A stretch of 64,000 bases of DNA from Euphrasia confusa (lineage: Eukaryota > Streptophyta > Magnoliopsida > Lamiales > Orobanchaceae): positions 37,665,332-37,729,331 of the forward strand of contig OX940949.1 in the NCBI GenBank assembly GCA_954870475.1. Direction: 5' to 3'. Both the position numbers and the translations under genes were made by a program. The notes under the pieces are model-generated. The model was not told the DNA's origin and did not search any database. It saw only the letters and a program-made list of their open reading frames with translations. Positions within the stretch are counted from its first letter, which is position 1; each line of letters starts with the position of its first letter. Of this stretch, positions 12,901 through 23,561 are shown in pieces.

Positions 12901-13866
12901 AACAGCCGCCACTTTCGTCGCGTTGCCCATGTAGATAGTGATCTCTCCCTCTCTAAGCCGCCGGGTTTCCTGGAACCCCTGCAAAGAATTGCAGACATGA
13001 TCAGTGGCTCCCGTATCCACACACCAGGTACCGGTGGATAACACCGCTAAACATGTTTCAGTGACTAAGGAAAAGTTCGTACCTCCTTGTCTGAGAGGAC
13101 AATTAGACTTCCAATGTCCAGACTGCTTGCAACGGAAACACTTGCCCTTGGGCTTGTTCACTCCATTCTGTGGTCCACCATTTCTGGGTCCACTGGGTTT
13201 CCGTCCTTGCTTCTTCTTCCTCTTAGTCCCCGGAGGGCCAGGAAGTTTCACAGCCACAAGTGCCTGAGATTTCTTAAAGATTCCCTCTGCCGCCTGGAGT
13301 TCAGTCAGGAGCTCCGCCAACGAATATAACCTCTTGTTCATGTTATAGTTCAGGCGGAACTGCTCAAAACTCCTAGGCAGAGACTAGAGCACTATATCGA
13401 TCTGGGTTTCCCCATCGATAGCTCCTCCCATAATCTCTATCTCATTCAGATAGCCTATCATCCTAAGAACGTGATCCCTTACGGGCGTTCCTTCGGACAT
13501 AGTGGCCGTCATGAGTTTTCTCATGGCATCTTGCCTGGCTGCCCTATCCTGACTACCAAACATCTCCTTGAGGTTAAGCATCATATCATAGGCAGTGGTC
13601 ATGGCCTCATGCTGATGTTGCAGCACATTTGACATAGAAGCCAAAATGTAGCACCGCGCCATCTGATCAGCCTTGACCCACTTCCGATGAGCTTCCTTTT
13701 CCTCAGGAGTGGAGGTATCAATAGGTTCATCAGGACAAACCTCATGGAGTACATATTTGTACTCCTCAGCAGTTAGGACAATGTCCAAGTTTCGTTTCCA
13801 ATCAACATAGTTCGGACCAGTGAGTTTGTTTTCTTTTAGTATAATGGACAACGGGTTGAGTGCCAT
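9952..13866 (-). pseudogene. gag-pol: Gag-Pol of element B, one in-frame stop
   Basis: Same 1304-codon frame as in A. A single CAG to TAG change (at 13384-13386) after residue 160 ends translation within the capsid part of Gag; the rest reads open from 13383 to the natural stop. Downstream are the CCHC knuckle, protease DTG, integrase HHCC and DDE, RT YVDD and RNase H as in A, with a few missense changes such as DPFR for DPFT near the C-terminus. The start is the ATG at 13866, two bases after a pyrimidine-rich TTTTATAG. The first 160 residues could still be made as a truncated Gag. The mutated C is in a CHG context, a methylated context in plant transposons. Confidence 0.93.
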
Positions 13867-15450
13867 ATCTATAAAAGAGACAAATCAAACTGTCAAATTT
13901 AATTCGATATTAACTCCCTTAATTAATATCATTAAATCTACCAATCAATCCTAAAATCCCATCAGACTAGCATGCCACGTTCATGTGGACGTATACTAGT
14001 CCAAACGATTTTATAACTGGACTTTTACTTCGGTCGTACATCATTACAGCAGTGACTCCGATGGGGAGGATACTGTAAAGCGTACCTAAGTGTATACCAT
14101 TTCTCAGTACTAAGTTAACCGCTCGGAAACTACACGCCCACCGCAAGCCACGTTAGTGTGGACGTTTACGTTGACATGCGGTCCCTTTACGATTTCCTAT
14201 AACTGTCGAGCCTCAATTAACCCAAAGTTCCGTTTCCGTCTAGTAAGCCACGATAGTGTGGACGTTTACTAAACAAACAACTTTGTTAATTGAATTCCAT
14301 TTAATAAATTTCACAATTTCGTTAATCAAAGCTTGATATCTCGTAAGTGAAACTCGAAGTTTCTAACCAGCGATCAATCATGCAATTGAGCCCTATCTCT
14401 CACAAAGTGAGGGAGCCAACCAGACAATCGATCTAGTCATCAAATGACTCGAATGTCTCTAATCTGTGTCATCGACATAACCAAGCGCTTTGGCTCCATT
14501 CCACTCCCCGGGGTGAGAATGAGTCGAGTTGAAATTTGTCTTTGAAAGACAGATTAGGCATTGCTTTGAAAAACTTAATTGTTCAATTTTAAAATTGGAA
14601 TTTCATTCGAATTTCGATCAAAGTGATTTCCGTGTATCGACTTTATCCGATAGGGAGGATGACACTAAAGCCAACTCGTAAGTCAATACACATCACTCTC
14701 GAAACAGAGAATGGAGACCGCGGGATTGTTTCCAATCCCTCTCCCACTTAGTTTTTACGAAAGGGATTAACAAGCATGCATAAAATTAAAGCATAATAAA
14801 AGCACGTTAAAACACACAAAAAGCAATTAACGTGGCCCGATTATTATGGCCTTTAAAATCTTCGATGCACGTCTTCTCGGATCTTCGTCTCGTTGCTCGT
14901 CTCGGTCTCGGTCCATCACCGACTCGTCTAAGGACCAAGAGACGAACCCCTCCCACTGGAGTATCATCCCGGGCCCTCGACAAGCGATCCGTGATGTCAG
15001 TCGAACCCCTGCGGAGCTGCTGCCCGAAATCCAGCGAAACGGCGACCGCCGTTTGAGAAACGGCGACCGCCGTTTTGCCCTTCAGCAGCCGCGGGTTCGA
15101 CTTCTCGACCCTCGTTCGTCCGGCCCTCGATCTCGTCTCGATCCACCAAGCAGCAGCAACATTACATAAGTAATACTAACTACTTCCGGCATCGATCCTA
15201 TACATATCGATCGATCCTATACACCCGGATAAACGAAAAACAAAAAACCGAAATAGAAAACCTAAACGACTCAACCCGTCGTTTTAACTATTACAAGCAA
15301 GCAACGATAAAACCAAAAGATCTCGACAACCCCGAGAGTTTAACAAACCACAAAAAATTACAGTACAATAAACATGACCATAATAATCGGGTGACCTGCA
15401 AAACAAACTCGCAAACAATACAAGAACGCATAACCGGCTCTGATACCAAT
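13867..15450 (-). other. 5' leader of element B
   Basis: Non-coding leader between PBS and gag. It holds the triple motif at 13970-13996, 14143-14169 and 14243-14269. Near 15040-15077 are two back-to-back copies of the near-palindrome AAACGGCGACCGCCGTTT, which also occurs inside the LTR. The PBS is at 15437-15448. Small open frames here are not supported as genes. Confidence 0.8.
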
Positions 15451-15906
15451 TGTTGGAAATCGACTACCCGGGAGGCGTTCGTTCGATTGCTCGAACATCC
15501 AAACGCTCCCAGTCGACCTCCGAAGTCGCTACTTCGTTCGCACGACACCCCTTGACCCGATTCACGCCCAGCCATCGCCCCGAAGGACAACCGCGCGAAA
15601 CGGGACTGGACTGCATCAATTCGGCGACCGCCGAAAGCAGTCCAGCGGTCGCTGAAAGGAACTGCAAACGGCGACCGCCGTTTGCCCTTTGGCGACCGCC
15701 GTTTGTCCGCGAACAGCAACGCGATGTTGCTGTTCCGGGCTCGTTTCCAGGTCGTTTTTCCTCATCCGACTACCGTTCCGGAGGTCCTAGAACCCCCAGT
15801 AGTCGAGGAATACGATCCACGACCCCGGAACCCGATCCACGTTCATGTATGTTCAACGAAGAATTAGATCGAATGAAATTGCGGAAAGGAGGATTCGATC
15901 TCATAC
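13869..15906 (-). other. Predicted leader intron of element B
   Basis: A donor-like AGAG|GTATGA in the 5' LTR and an acceptor TTTGTCTCTTTTATAG two bases before the gag ATG would remove about 2.0 kb, including hairpins, PBS and leader. Inferred from splice-site shape and its conservation among elements; there is no transcript evidence. Confidence 0.5.
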
Positions 15907-17128
15907 CTCTCGGTCGATTGATGAGACCTTAGCGATTGCTAGTGTATGATTCTGCCCTTGACTCCAACCGTTGTGTGGGCAACGATCCGTTGGGTCTCCC
16001 TTTTTTTGCTTCTCTGATAAACCACCGCAATATCATTTTTACTTTTCTGTGTAAAATAATTGCGCAAAAGCTTTATTAATTTTTACAGAAGAAATTATAT
16101 TTGCGCTAACGCAATTAATTTCTGCTGCAAAAATAAATGCGGCGAATGTTAGGTTTAGGAGAGGGCAAGGGGGGGGGGGGGGGTTTAAATAGAACTACAC
16201 TAGGGACCTCTTAGGTAAATTAATTAGGGGCTAAATTGAAATATTAATTAACTTGGAATACGTAAACGCAATTCCTTAATTAATCAATTTCAATTTTAAT
16301 TATTATTAACTCCACTATAAAATAATAATTGAATTCCCGAAATTAATTTAATATTATTTCAACAATAATATTTCCGCCGAAATTACATATACGACTTTCC
16401 CCGTGTTTAAGATATCGAACGTCCACGAATTTATTTAATTACTAATAATTAAATTAATTCGTTTCTTATTATCCGAGACTAGTACCACTCATCCTTATTA
16501 TCATGTGGAACAAATCCACCTGCAGGGTTTACATGATAAACTTTATGAGCTCATCTCGGGGACGTTATCAACCCGATAAACGGGACACGGTTTCCTGTCT
16601 ATAATCTATAGCATGCCGTGTGTACAATTCCGATTCCCAATTTACCGAGTATCTCGACTAATCAAATAGTCTCACTCATTGGCAAGTTAAAGAACCTAGA
16701 ATTGGACATACGCACCTATAATTATATAGGGATTAAGAATTCGTATATCCGTAATTCTGAGGTCTAGTTCGATTACGTCGATTAGTATAAATCGAACGCC
16801 CTCCCGTGGTCCTGCTCAATACACCAAGTGTACGAGTGTAACATAATAGTCAAGACCAACTATTACCCAGTCACACTACGACGTACCGATGGATTGTCCC
16901 TGTCCATCTAAGTCGTGAGCTTCTGTTCGATAATATACGAGTAACCGACAGTATGATCTTCCGCGTGTCTCCTCACGCCATACTGTCTACAACGTATATA
17001 TCTAGGACTTTTGCATTCAAGTACAAGGTAGACAAAAATGTCGACAGTTTGATTAATAGATAATGAAAAACACAGATAAGGAGTTCCATATTGTCACTAA
17101 ACTAGACATTTAGAATATAACTCCATCA
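15451..17128 (-). repeat. 5' LTR of element B
   Basis: Complete LTR, plus strand TGTTGGAAATCG to CCATCA, 1678 bp. The promoter reads TATTTAAA at 16184-16191 (minus), followed at once by a 15-base C tract on the transcribed strand. The hairpin block is at 15606-15735 and the donor-like GTATGA at 15906. Confidence 0.93.
15606..15735 (-). other. Hairpin block in LTR of B
   Basis: CTGGACTGC/GCAGTCCAG, GCAAACGGCG/CGCCGTTTGC (loop AC) and GAACAGCAAC/GTTGCTGTTC. The middle hairpin differs from that of A by a G-C to A-T pair change present in both arms. Confidence 0.75.
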
Positions 17129-17250
17129 TAAAGCACATATCACATAGTCAAATAATGCTAGGAAATTATTTTCCCGACTATCATGGCTTTACTTCTTCTT
17201 CATATGCATCTTCTAGTCTTCAGTCTTCGTTCTTGAATGCTCCATGTGAC
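17129..17250 (+). repeat. Right copy of 122-bp duplication flanking element B
   Basis: Matches 8147-8268 and is followed by the natural continuation of the C leader, as shown by the uninterrupted homologous leaders of F and G near 38.75 kb and 34.73 kb. Confidence 0.9.
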
Positions 17251-18357
17251 GAGAATATTAATCCCAATATTTAAATCTATTTATTTTTAATAAATCCAAA
17301 AGATACTTAATTCGAAAATTAAGTCAATCGAATAAATCAAAAATAAAATTAAATATTATTAATATTTTTATTTATTTATTTTCCTATCTAATTCTATTAA
17401 ATCTCTAGAATAATCTATCCAAGTAAAACTTGGAATATTCTAGAAGACTTCTATAATAGAATAAGGAAATAAAATAAATTAGGACTCTTCTACTTTCCAA
17501 GATTAATTAATTTCCATTACTATGAAAATTCCCATAAAATAGGAATAATCAATTAGGAAATAAATCAATCCTAAATTAACTTTTATTCCTTTCCAATTCT
17601 ATTAAATCTCTAGGATCCTATTCCAAGTAGAACTCGGAATACTCTAGAAGACTTCCATAATAGAATAAGGAAATAAAATTAATTCCAATTAATTCTTTTC
17701 CTAATCCATGAGAATTCCCAAAAATAGGAAAACTCAAATAGGAAAACCGAATTAATTAGGAAAGTAGTATCTTGGTAGGAATAGGAGTAGCACGGGTTGG
17801 GGATCCCCGCACCACCCCCACCGTCGACCACCACCACCGCCGGGCACCACCGCCGCCGCCCCCTAGCCACGCGCCACCACCACCGGTGGCCGGCGTGGCC
17901 GGAAACCCTAGCGGGCATCCCCGGGCGTGGGGTCGATCGATCCTCATGGGGATCGATCATGGGGATGATCGACCCCCCGTCTTTTCGTCCTCTTCGTCTT
18001 CTTCGTCTCATGAGTTCTCCGGCGGTCGTCTCGGCATCGATCCAACGTAAATAAATTACAAGAATTTAAATTACACTATCCGGAATCGATTCTATACATG
18101 AAATCGACCCTATACATATTCCGGAAAACATAGAACGTAATAATAAATCCTAAATTCGGTCAACCCCCGAATTTTTACTATTACAAACATTCAACCACAC
18201 AAAACGAATCTCGACATGTCCGAGAGTTTAATAAACGAATAATCATGATAATTAATTAACACAATAATTAAATCCAACCATGATAGCCGGAAATCCCTGC
18301 AAGGTAGAACAATAATATCGAAAATACCGCGAACGTAAACCACGCTCTGATACCAAT
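17251..18357 (-). other. 5' leader of element C, part 1 (next to PBS)
   Basis: AT-rich leader with a diverged direct duplication of about 90 bp: the stretch near 17390-17480 (TCTCTAGAATAATC type) returns near 17597-17683 (TCTCTAGGATCCTA type). The same pair exists in F and G. A GC-rich patch at 17800-18010, rich in CCACC, differs strongly in sequence between C, F and G. The PBS is at 18344-18355. Confidence 0.75.
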
Positions 18358-20019
18358 TGCTGGAATTCGATATCCCGGGCTATTAAAATTGCGGAAACCA
18401 TAGCCCGATCAAACCCTTCGCCGGAGATCACATGAACGCCGACTCATCCGCCGGAGTCCGACCTTTGGAGACTACGCACCCGAAGGTACGCAGCCCGCCC
18501 CCAGCCGAACCCCCGCGAGTCGGGGTTCACATGATCGAAGGATCGATCGCACGCCGGCGATCGATCGGGGAGGGGCTGCCCAGCAGCCCCCGCGGCGAGT
18601 CCGGCGACTCGCCGCCGCCTGGAGGTCCCCACCGTCGAGGTGGGGTGGGGTGCGGCTCCAGCCCGCGCCGCGGCGGTCGATCACCGCGATCGACCGCGCG
18701 CCCTCGGCCCAGACGAGGGTCGCCTCCTCCGCGCCCGCCGAACCCTAGGCGGGTCGATCCACGCGGTCCGGTGGCTTCGCCACCACCGCGTGATCTTCCG
18801 TCTACTCCGGGTTCGAACTTCGGATCATGCGTTCTACGGTAATTTCGATAAATTAAAACCGAAATAATATCGAGGGGGTTCTAGATATTACACCTTCGAT
18901 TCGTTGTTCGGAGAAACGAAATCAAACACCTTTGAATCTTCCCACGTATTCCTTGCACTCCGTTCGAACGTCGGGTGGGCGACGATCTATCGAACTCCTA
19001 TGGATCTCCTTCAACTCTCTAGAATATCAATTATGATATTCTTCTCTTATGTTACGTTAGAATTGTGAAGGCCATGTAGTGCTTTTATAGGCTACGTAGG
19101 GGATCTAAAGGAGGTGGAATATTGGGCTTCTAATATTGAAGATTAAATTGAGCCCAATGCTCAAGTCCATTAATCCTTATCAATATTAATTTTATTTATT
19201 TTCCACTATATAAATAAAATTGCACTCCCAATATTTACCCATATTATATCGAATAATATTTCTCCGGTAGTATTATTTATTCCGTGTATTTAAGATTTAA
19301 ATATCCATGAATAAATTTATTTATTGCTCAATAAATTATATTCATCTCTTATATCCGAGACTAGTACCATTCAACCTAAATTATTGTGCGGAAGAAATCC
19401 ACTCATGAGGTTTACACAATAATTCCTTATGAACTCATCTCGGGGACATTATCAACCCTTCCGGGATACACTTTCCCGTCAAGTATTCACGGCATGTCAT
19501 ATATAAAATATAGCGACCCAACTTTAACCGGTAATCAACCCAATAATTAAATCGGTTAATTCCTTTGGAAAATCAAAGTCTCTAATATTAAATATATACA
19601 CCCGCAATAGTATCGGGGATTAAGAATAAAATACTCTGAGATTTAAATTGATTATCCAAGGCAATCCTAATCAATAAATCTCAAGCGATCCGCCCAATAC
19701 ACCTAAGTGTACAAGTGTGATAAAATAATTAAGATAAATTATTTTCTCCCTCACACAACGACTATACCGATGGATTGGTCCATGTCCATCTAGGTCGTGA
19801 GCAACTGTTTGATTAAATACGAGTAACCGATAGTATGATTTTCTGTGTGCCCATGCAACACCATACTAACTACAACGTATAAAATCCAGGACTATATTTT
19901 TGCATATTGAATTAATAATAATTAAATGCAAATAATTGTTTATTAATTTAATAGATTAAATGCTATGATCGGGAGTTTACCGTTACTTAAATCTAGACAT
20001 TAAGTACACAACTCCAACA
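18358..20019 (-). repeat. 5' LTR of element C
   Basis: 1662 bp, same length as its partner. The TATA box is at 19083-19090 (minus TATAAAAG) and the hairpin block at 18507-18719. The donor-like site here reads AAG|GTGTAA, one base different from GTATAA in the 3' copy. Confidence 0.93.
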
Positions 20020-21872
20020 ACTCCCAACAGACTACACCATTTATGCCTCTGCAAAATAATGTGTTGTAAAGAAGGAATAGGACCCTTATAGATATGGGAA
20101 AGTAGACAATGAGTTATTCGGAGTTACCTAATTCGGTTTTGGGATATGCCTTGGAAACAGCGACGTTTATCCTGAACTTGATTCCTTTGGAAACTTGTAC
20201 AGATATTCGGCTGTTTATAGGATACCCTAAGAAAACGAATTGAGATATGTAATATAGTCCAAAGGACCAGGTATTCGTTGATTGCATCAACGTTCGGTTC
20301 TTAGACATGGACTATATATGCAAGAATCACAAGCCCAAGAGTAGAGTAATACTTAATGTGCTTAGAGGGACTGATCAAGACTTAGAACCAGCCTAACTGA
20401 GTAGTTCACTACTATAATATTTAGTCACTAAAGATACACCGGAGCGTCGTCGTAGTGGGAAGGTTGTTAGACAACCCAATAGGTTCATGTTTATAGGTGA
20501 GTCTTCGGACTTGTTACTTGGAGAACATGAAGCTGAACCCTGGATCTATGACGAGACGTTGAAAGATCAAGATGCTCAGTCTTGGCAAAAGTCGATCCGG
20601 ATTCTTTTGTCTTCACATGGAAGATGGAAGTCAAGACAGATTTCCTAAATCGAAGTCTTGACGGGGCCATCTGTGTGGGACAGCCAGAGAGATTCATCGA
20701 AAAGAGCCAAGAGCATTCGGTAAGCAAGCTTAATCAATCTTAGGATTGAAGGAAGCTTCAAGATCTTGGACACATGCGGACCTATGAGAAAATCCATTTC
20801 ATGGATTCATTCAAGGCATGTTTAGGTCCTGAGTGTAATAAAGAAGTGGCAGAAAAGATGTGGTGTTTTCTCATTCTTTATGTAGACGACATCCTTCTAA
20901 ATTGGCAACAATATGAAAGATGTTATCGGACATAAAGGGATGGTTGTCCGAGTAATTCAATGTAAGAGACTTAGGAGAAGTTGGGAATGTTCTTGGGATC
21001 AAAGTAATAAATGATCGCCAGAAAAGAACATAGAACTTATCTCGAGCCTCATACATAAATACAATTCTTACTCGTTGCAGCATACAAAATTCAAAGAAAG
21101 GTCTTCACCTTTTAGATGTGGAATTCGTCTATCTAAAGTTTTGTGTCCGACACAATAAAGGAGATAGATGAAGAGTAAGCAGTTCCCTGCACCTTAATGG
21201 TGGGAAGCTTAATGTATGTAATGCTATGCACGAGACTGATATCTACTATGCCGTGGGCATGGTGGTGAGATATCATAGTAATCCTGGAAAGGATCACTCG
21301 ACTGATGTAAAGAACATGTTTAGGTTCCTGCAGAGGACCAGGAATTATGTTCTGAGTTACAAAGCAGTCAAGTTGTTTCCTTTGGATTACATAGAATTGG
21401 ATTTCCAAATCAAACAGGGACAGTCGAAAGTCGAAGTCAGGCTATGTGTTCTCACTGTGAAGTGGAGCAGTCACATGGAAGAATGTAAAGCAGCGATGCA
21501 TTACGGACTCTACCATGGAAACTGAAAGGATAACGGCCTCTGAGGCAGTTAAAAGGTCAGTGTGGCTCCAGAACTTCCTAAGAGACTAAGATGTGGTTTC
21601 TAGTTTACCCAAAGCTATTTTGAATAGCGGTATTGGCAAACTTGAAATGCCACGAGTCCATAGTGGGAGATAACACGTAGAGCGCAAGTACCACCTGATT
21701 CGAGAGATCGTCTAGTAAGACGATGCAGTTGTCACCTAGATAGCATCGAGGGATTGCCTGGTAAACCCGTTCACAAAGGCACTTCCAGCGAAAGCGTTGG
21801 GTAGGCGTGATGAGGTTATGGGAATCTGATGTTTGGGAGAGGGCGACTAGACTTTTAGTTTAAGTGGGAGAT
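20020..21872 (+). pseudogene. Element E pol remnant, integrase C-part to RNase H
   Basis: Plus-strand continuation of the remnant at 1908. It shows decayed integrase C-terminus, the linker with the RRSGKVVRQP-like motif near 20450, and an RT part near 20590 where about 240 bp are missing compared with F. A VDDIL segment is recognisable at about 20880-20900, RNase H at about 21400-21750. Many stops and frameshifts. It ends with the PPT TAAGTGGGAGAT at 21861-21872, abutting an LTR. Not functional. Confidence 0.85.
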
Positions 21873-23561
21873 TGATGGAGTTGTATTCTAAATGTCTAGT
21901 TTAGTGCAAATACGGAACTCCTTATCTATACCTTAATTCGAGATATGATTCAAGCATGATTGCATTTAATGCAATAGTCCTTGATGTATACATTGTAGAC
22001 AGTATGGCGTGAGGAGACACGCGGAAGATCATACTGTCGGTTACTCGTATACTATCGAACAGTAGCTCACGACTTAGATGGACAGGGACAATCCATCGGT
22101 ACGTCGTAGTGTAACTGGTAGATAGTCGGTCTTGGCTATCATGTTACACTCGTACACTTGGTGTATTGAGCAGGACAACGGGAGGGCGTTCGATTTATAC
22201 TAATCGCAGTAATCGAACTAGACCTCAGATATTACGGATATACGAATTCCTAATCCCTATATAATTATAGGTGCGTGTGTCCAGTTCTCGGTTCTTTGAC
22301 TTACTAGTGAGTGAGACTAATTGATTAGTCAATATTCTCGGTAAATTGGGAATCGGAATTGTACACACGGCATGCTATAGATTATAGACAGGAAACCGTG
22401 TCCCATTTATTGGGTTGATGATGTCCCCGAGATGAGCTCATAAAGTTTATCGTGTAAACCCTGCAGGTGGATTCGTTCCACATGATAATAAGGATGAGTG
22501 GTACTAGTCTCGGATAACAAGAAACGAGTTAATTTAATTATTAGTAATTAAAGTTAATTCGTGGACATACGATATCTGAAACACGGGGAAAGTCGTATAT
22601 GTAATTCGGCGGAATTATTATTGTTGAAATAATATAAATTAATTATTGGGAATTCAATTATAATTTTATAGTGGAATTAATTATAATTAAAATTGTGGAA
22701 TTTAATTAAGGTTTGCCTTTTAGGACGCCGAGTTAATTAAATTGCAATTTAGCCTAATAATTAATTTCCATAAGGTCCCTGGTGTAGCTCTATAAATACC
22801 TCACCCTCTCTTTCTCTAAACCTAAGAAACGCCGCTATTTTATTTTTGCGGAGAAAAATAAATTGTTGCGCAATTATTTTTCTGTAAAAATAAATAGATT
22901 AGCGCTGTTATTATTTTCTGGAGAAATTGATTGCTAGCGCAATTATATTTCTGAGACAGAAGATCAAAACCTACGCCGCTATAATTAATTTTGCAGAGAA
23001 AATAAAAGCTTGCGCAATTAATTTTCCTCTGCTTAATTAATTCAGATTAGCGCAGTAATAATTCTGTAGAAATAATTTTGCTTGCGCAAATATATTTCTG
23101 AGAAAGAGGATATTATTCGGGTTCAAGAGAGAAAGGAGAAGAGGAAGGTTCAGCGGATCGTTGCCCACTCAACGGCTGAACGTCGGGGATAGAGACATAC
23201 ACCGGAAGGCTTCGTGGTCTCAACAATTCGGCTTCTCCGAATCACGCGACAAAGGTATAAGAAATCGAAATCCTTATTCCGCATACGTTTCGTTTTCAAT
23301 TTCGTTAAAAATACATCGGATCTAAGATCGGGTTCCGGGCGTCGTGGATCATGTTCCTCGACTACTGGGGGTCAAGGACCTCCGGGTCGGTAGTCGGAAG
23401 AGGAAAATCGACCCGGAAACGCGCTCGGAACAGCAGGTCGCGTTGCTGTTCGCGGACAAACGGCGGTCGCCGGAGTGCAAACGGCGGTCGCCGTTTCGCT
23501 GTTTTTCGGGCAGCCAGCTCTGGTTCGCGCGGTTGTCCTTCGGGGCAATGGCTGGGCGTGA
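21873..23561 (+). repeat. 3' LTR of element E, first part
   Basis: Plus-strand LTR beginning TGATGGAG, related to the LTRs of A and B but clearly older. TATA box CTATAAATA at 22790-22798, with no C tract after it, unlike A and B. A donor-like AAAG|GTATAA lies at 23255. The LTR is split by element F in its U5 part and resumes at 41438. Confidence 0.9.
22831..23109 (+). repeat. Tandem duplication (period 144 bp) in LTR of E
   Basis: Two diverged units starting GCCGCT at 22831 and 22975, each with TTGCGCAA, AGCGC and ATATTTCTGAGA motifs. They lie just after the TATA box in the transcribed part. A and B keep only one shorter unit of this kind. Confidence 0.7.

Larger units (their letters stand above)
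8266..17128 (-). mobile_element. Ty1/copia element B (family I), one LTR end missing
   Basis: Minus-strand element inserted in the leader of C. Its right (5') LTR is complete; its left (3') LTR lacks the outermost 11 bp, joining host DNA through a 3-bp GAC overlap. PPT and PBS are intact. The gag-pol frame has a single nonsense codon. It is closely related to A across its whole length. Confidence 0.93.
2243..20019 (-). mobile_element. Ty1/copia element C (family II), carries element B inside
   Basis: Minus-strand LTR retrotransposon with two 1662-bp LTRs and the 5-bp TSD ACTCC on both sides (2238-2242 and 20020-20024). Without the B insertion it is about 8.8 kb. By eye the LTRs differ at about a dozen positions, implying a fairly recent insertion, yet its pol is thoroughly degenerate while the Gag frame is open. 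That combination suggests it was copied with enzymes supplied by another element. It sits in the integrase region of element E. Confidence 0.93.

Noticed and set aside
17756..18054. Overlapping open frames in a CCACC-rich patch of the C leader
   Set aside because: Low-complexity composition on both strands, not conserved in the leaders of F and G.
18432..18842. 136-codon open frame in the LTR of C, and similar GC-rich frames in other LTRs
   Set aside because: GC-rich hairpin DNA has few stops in several frames at once; the frames are proline/arginine rich, overlap on both strands and shift between copies. Not genes.
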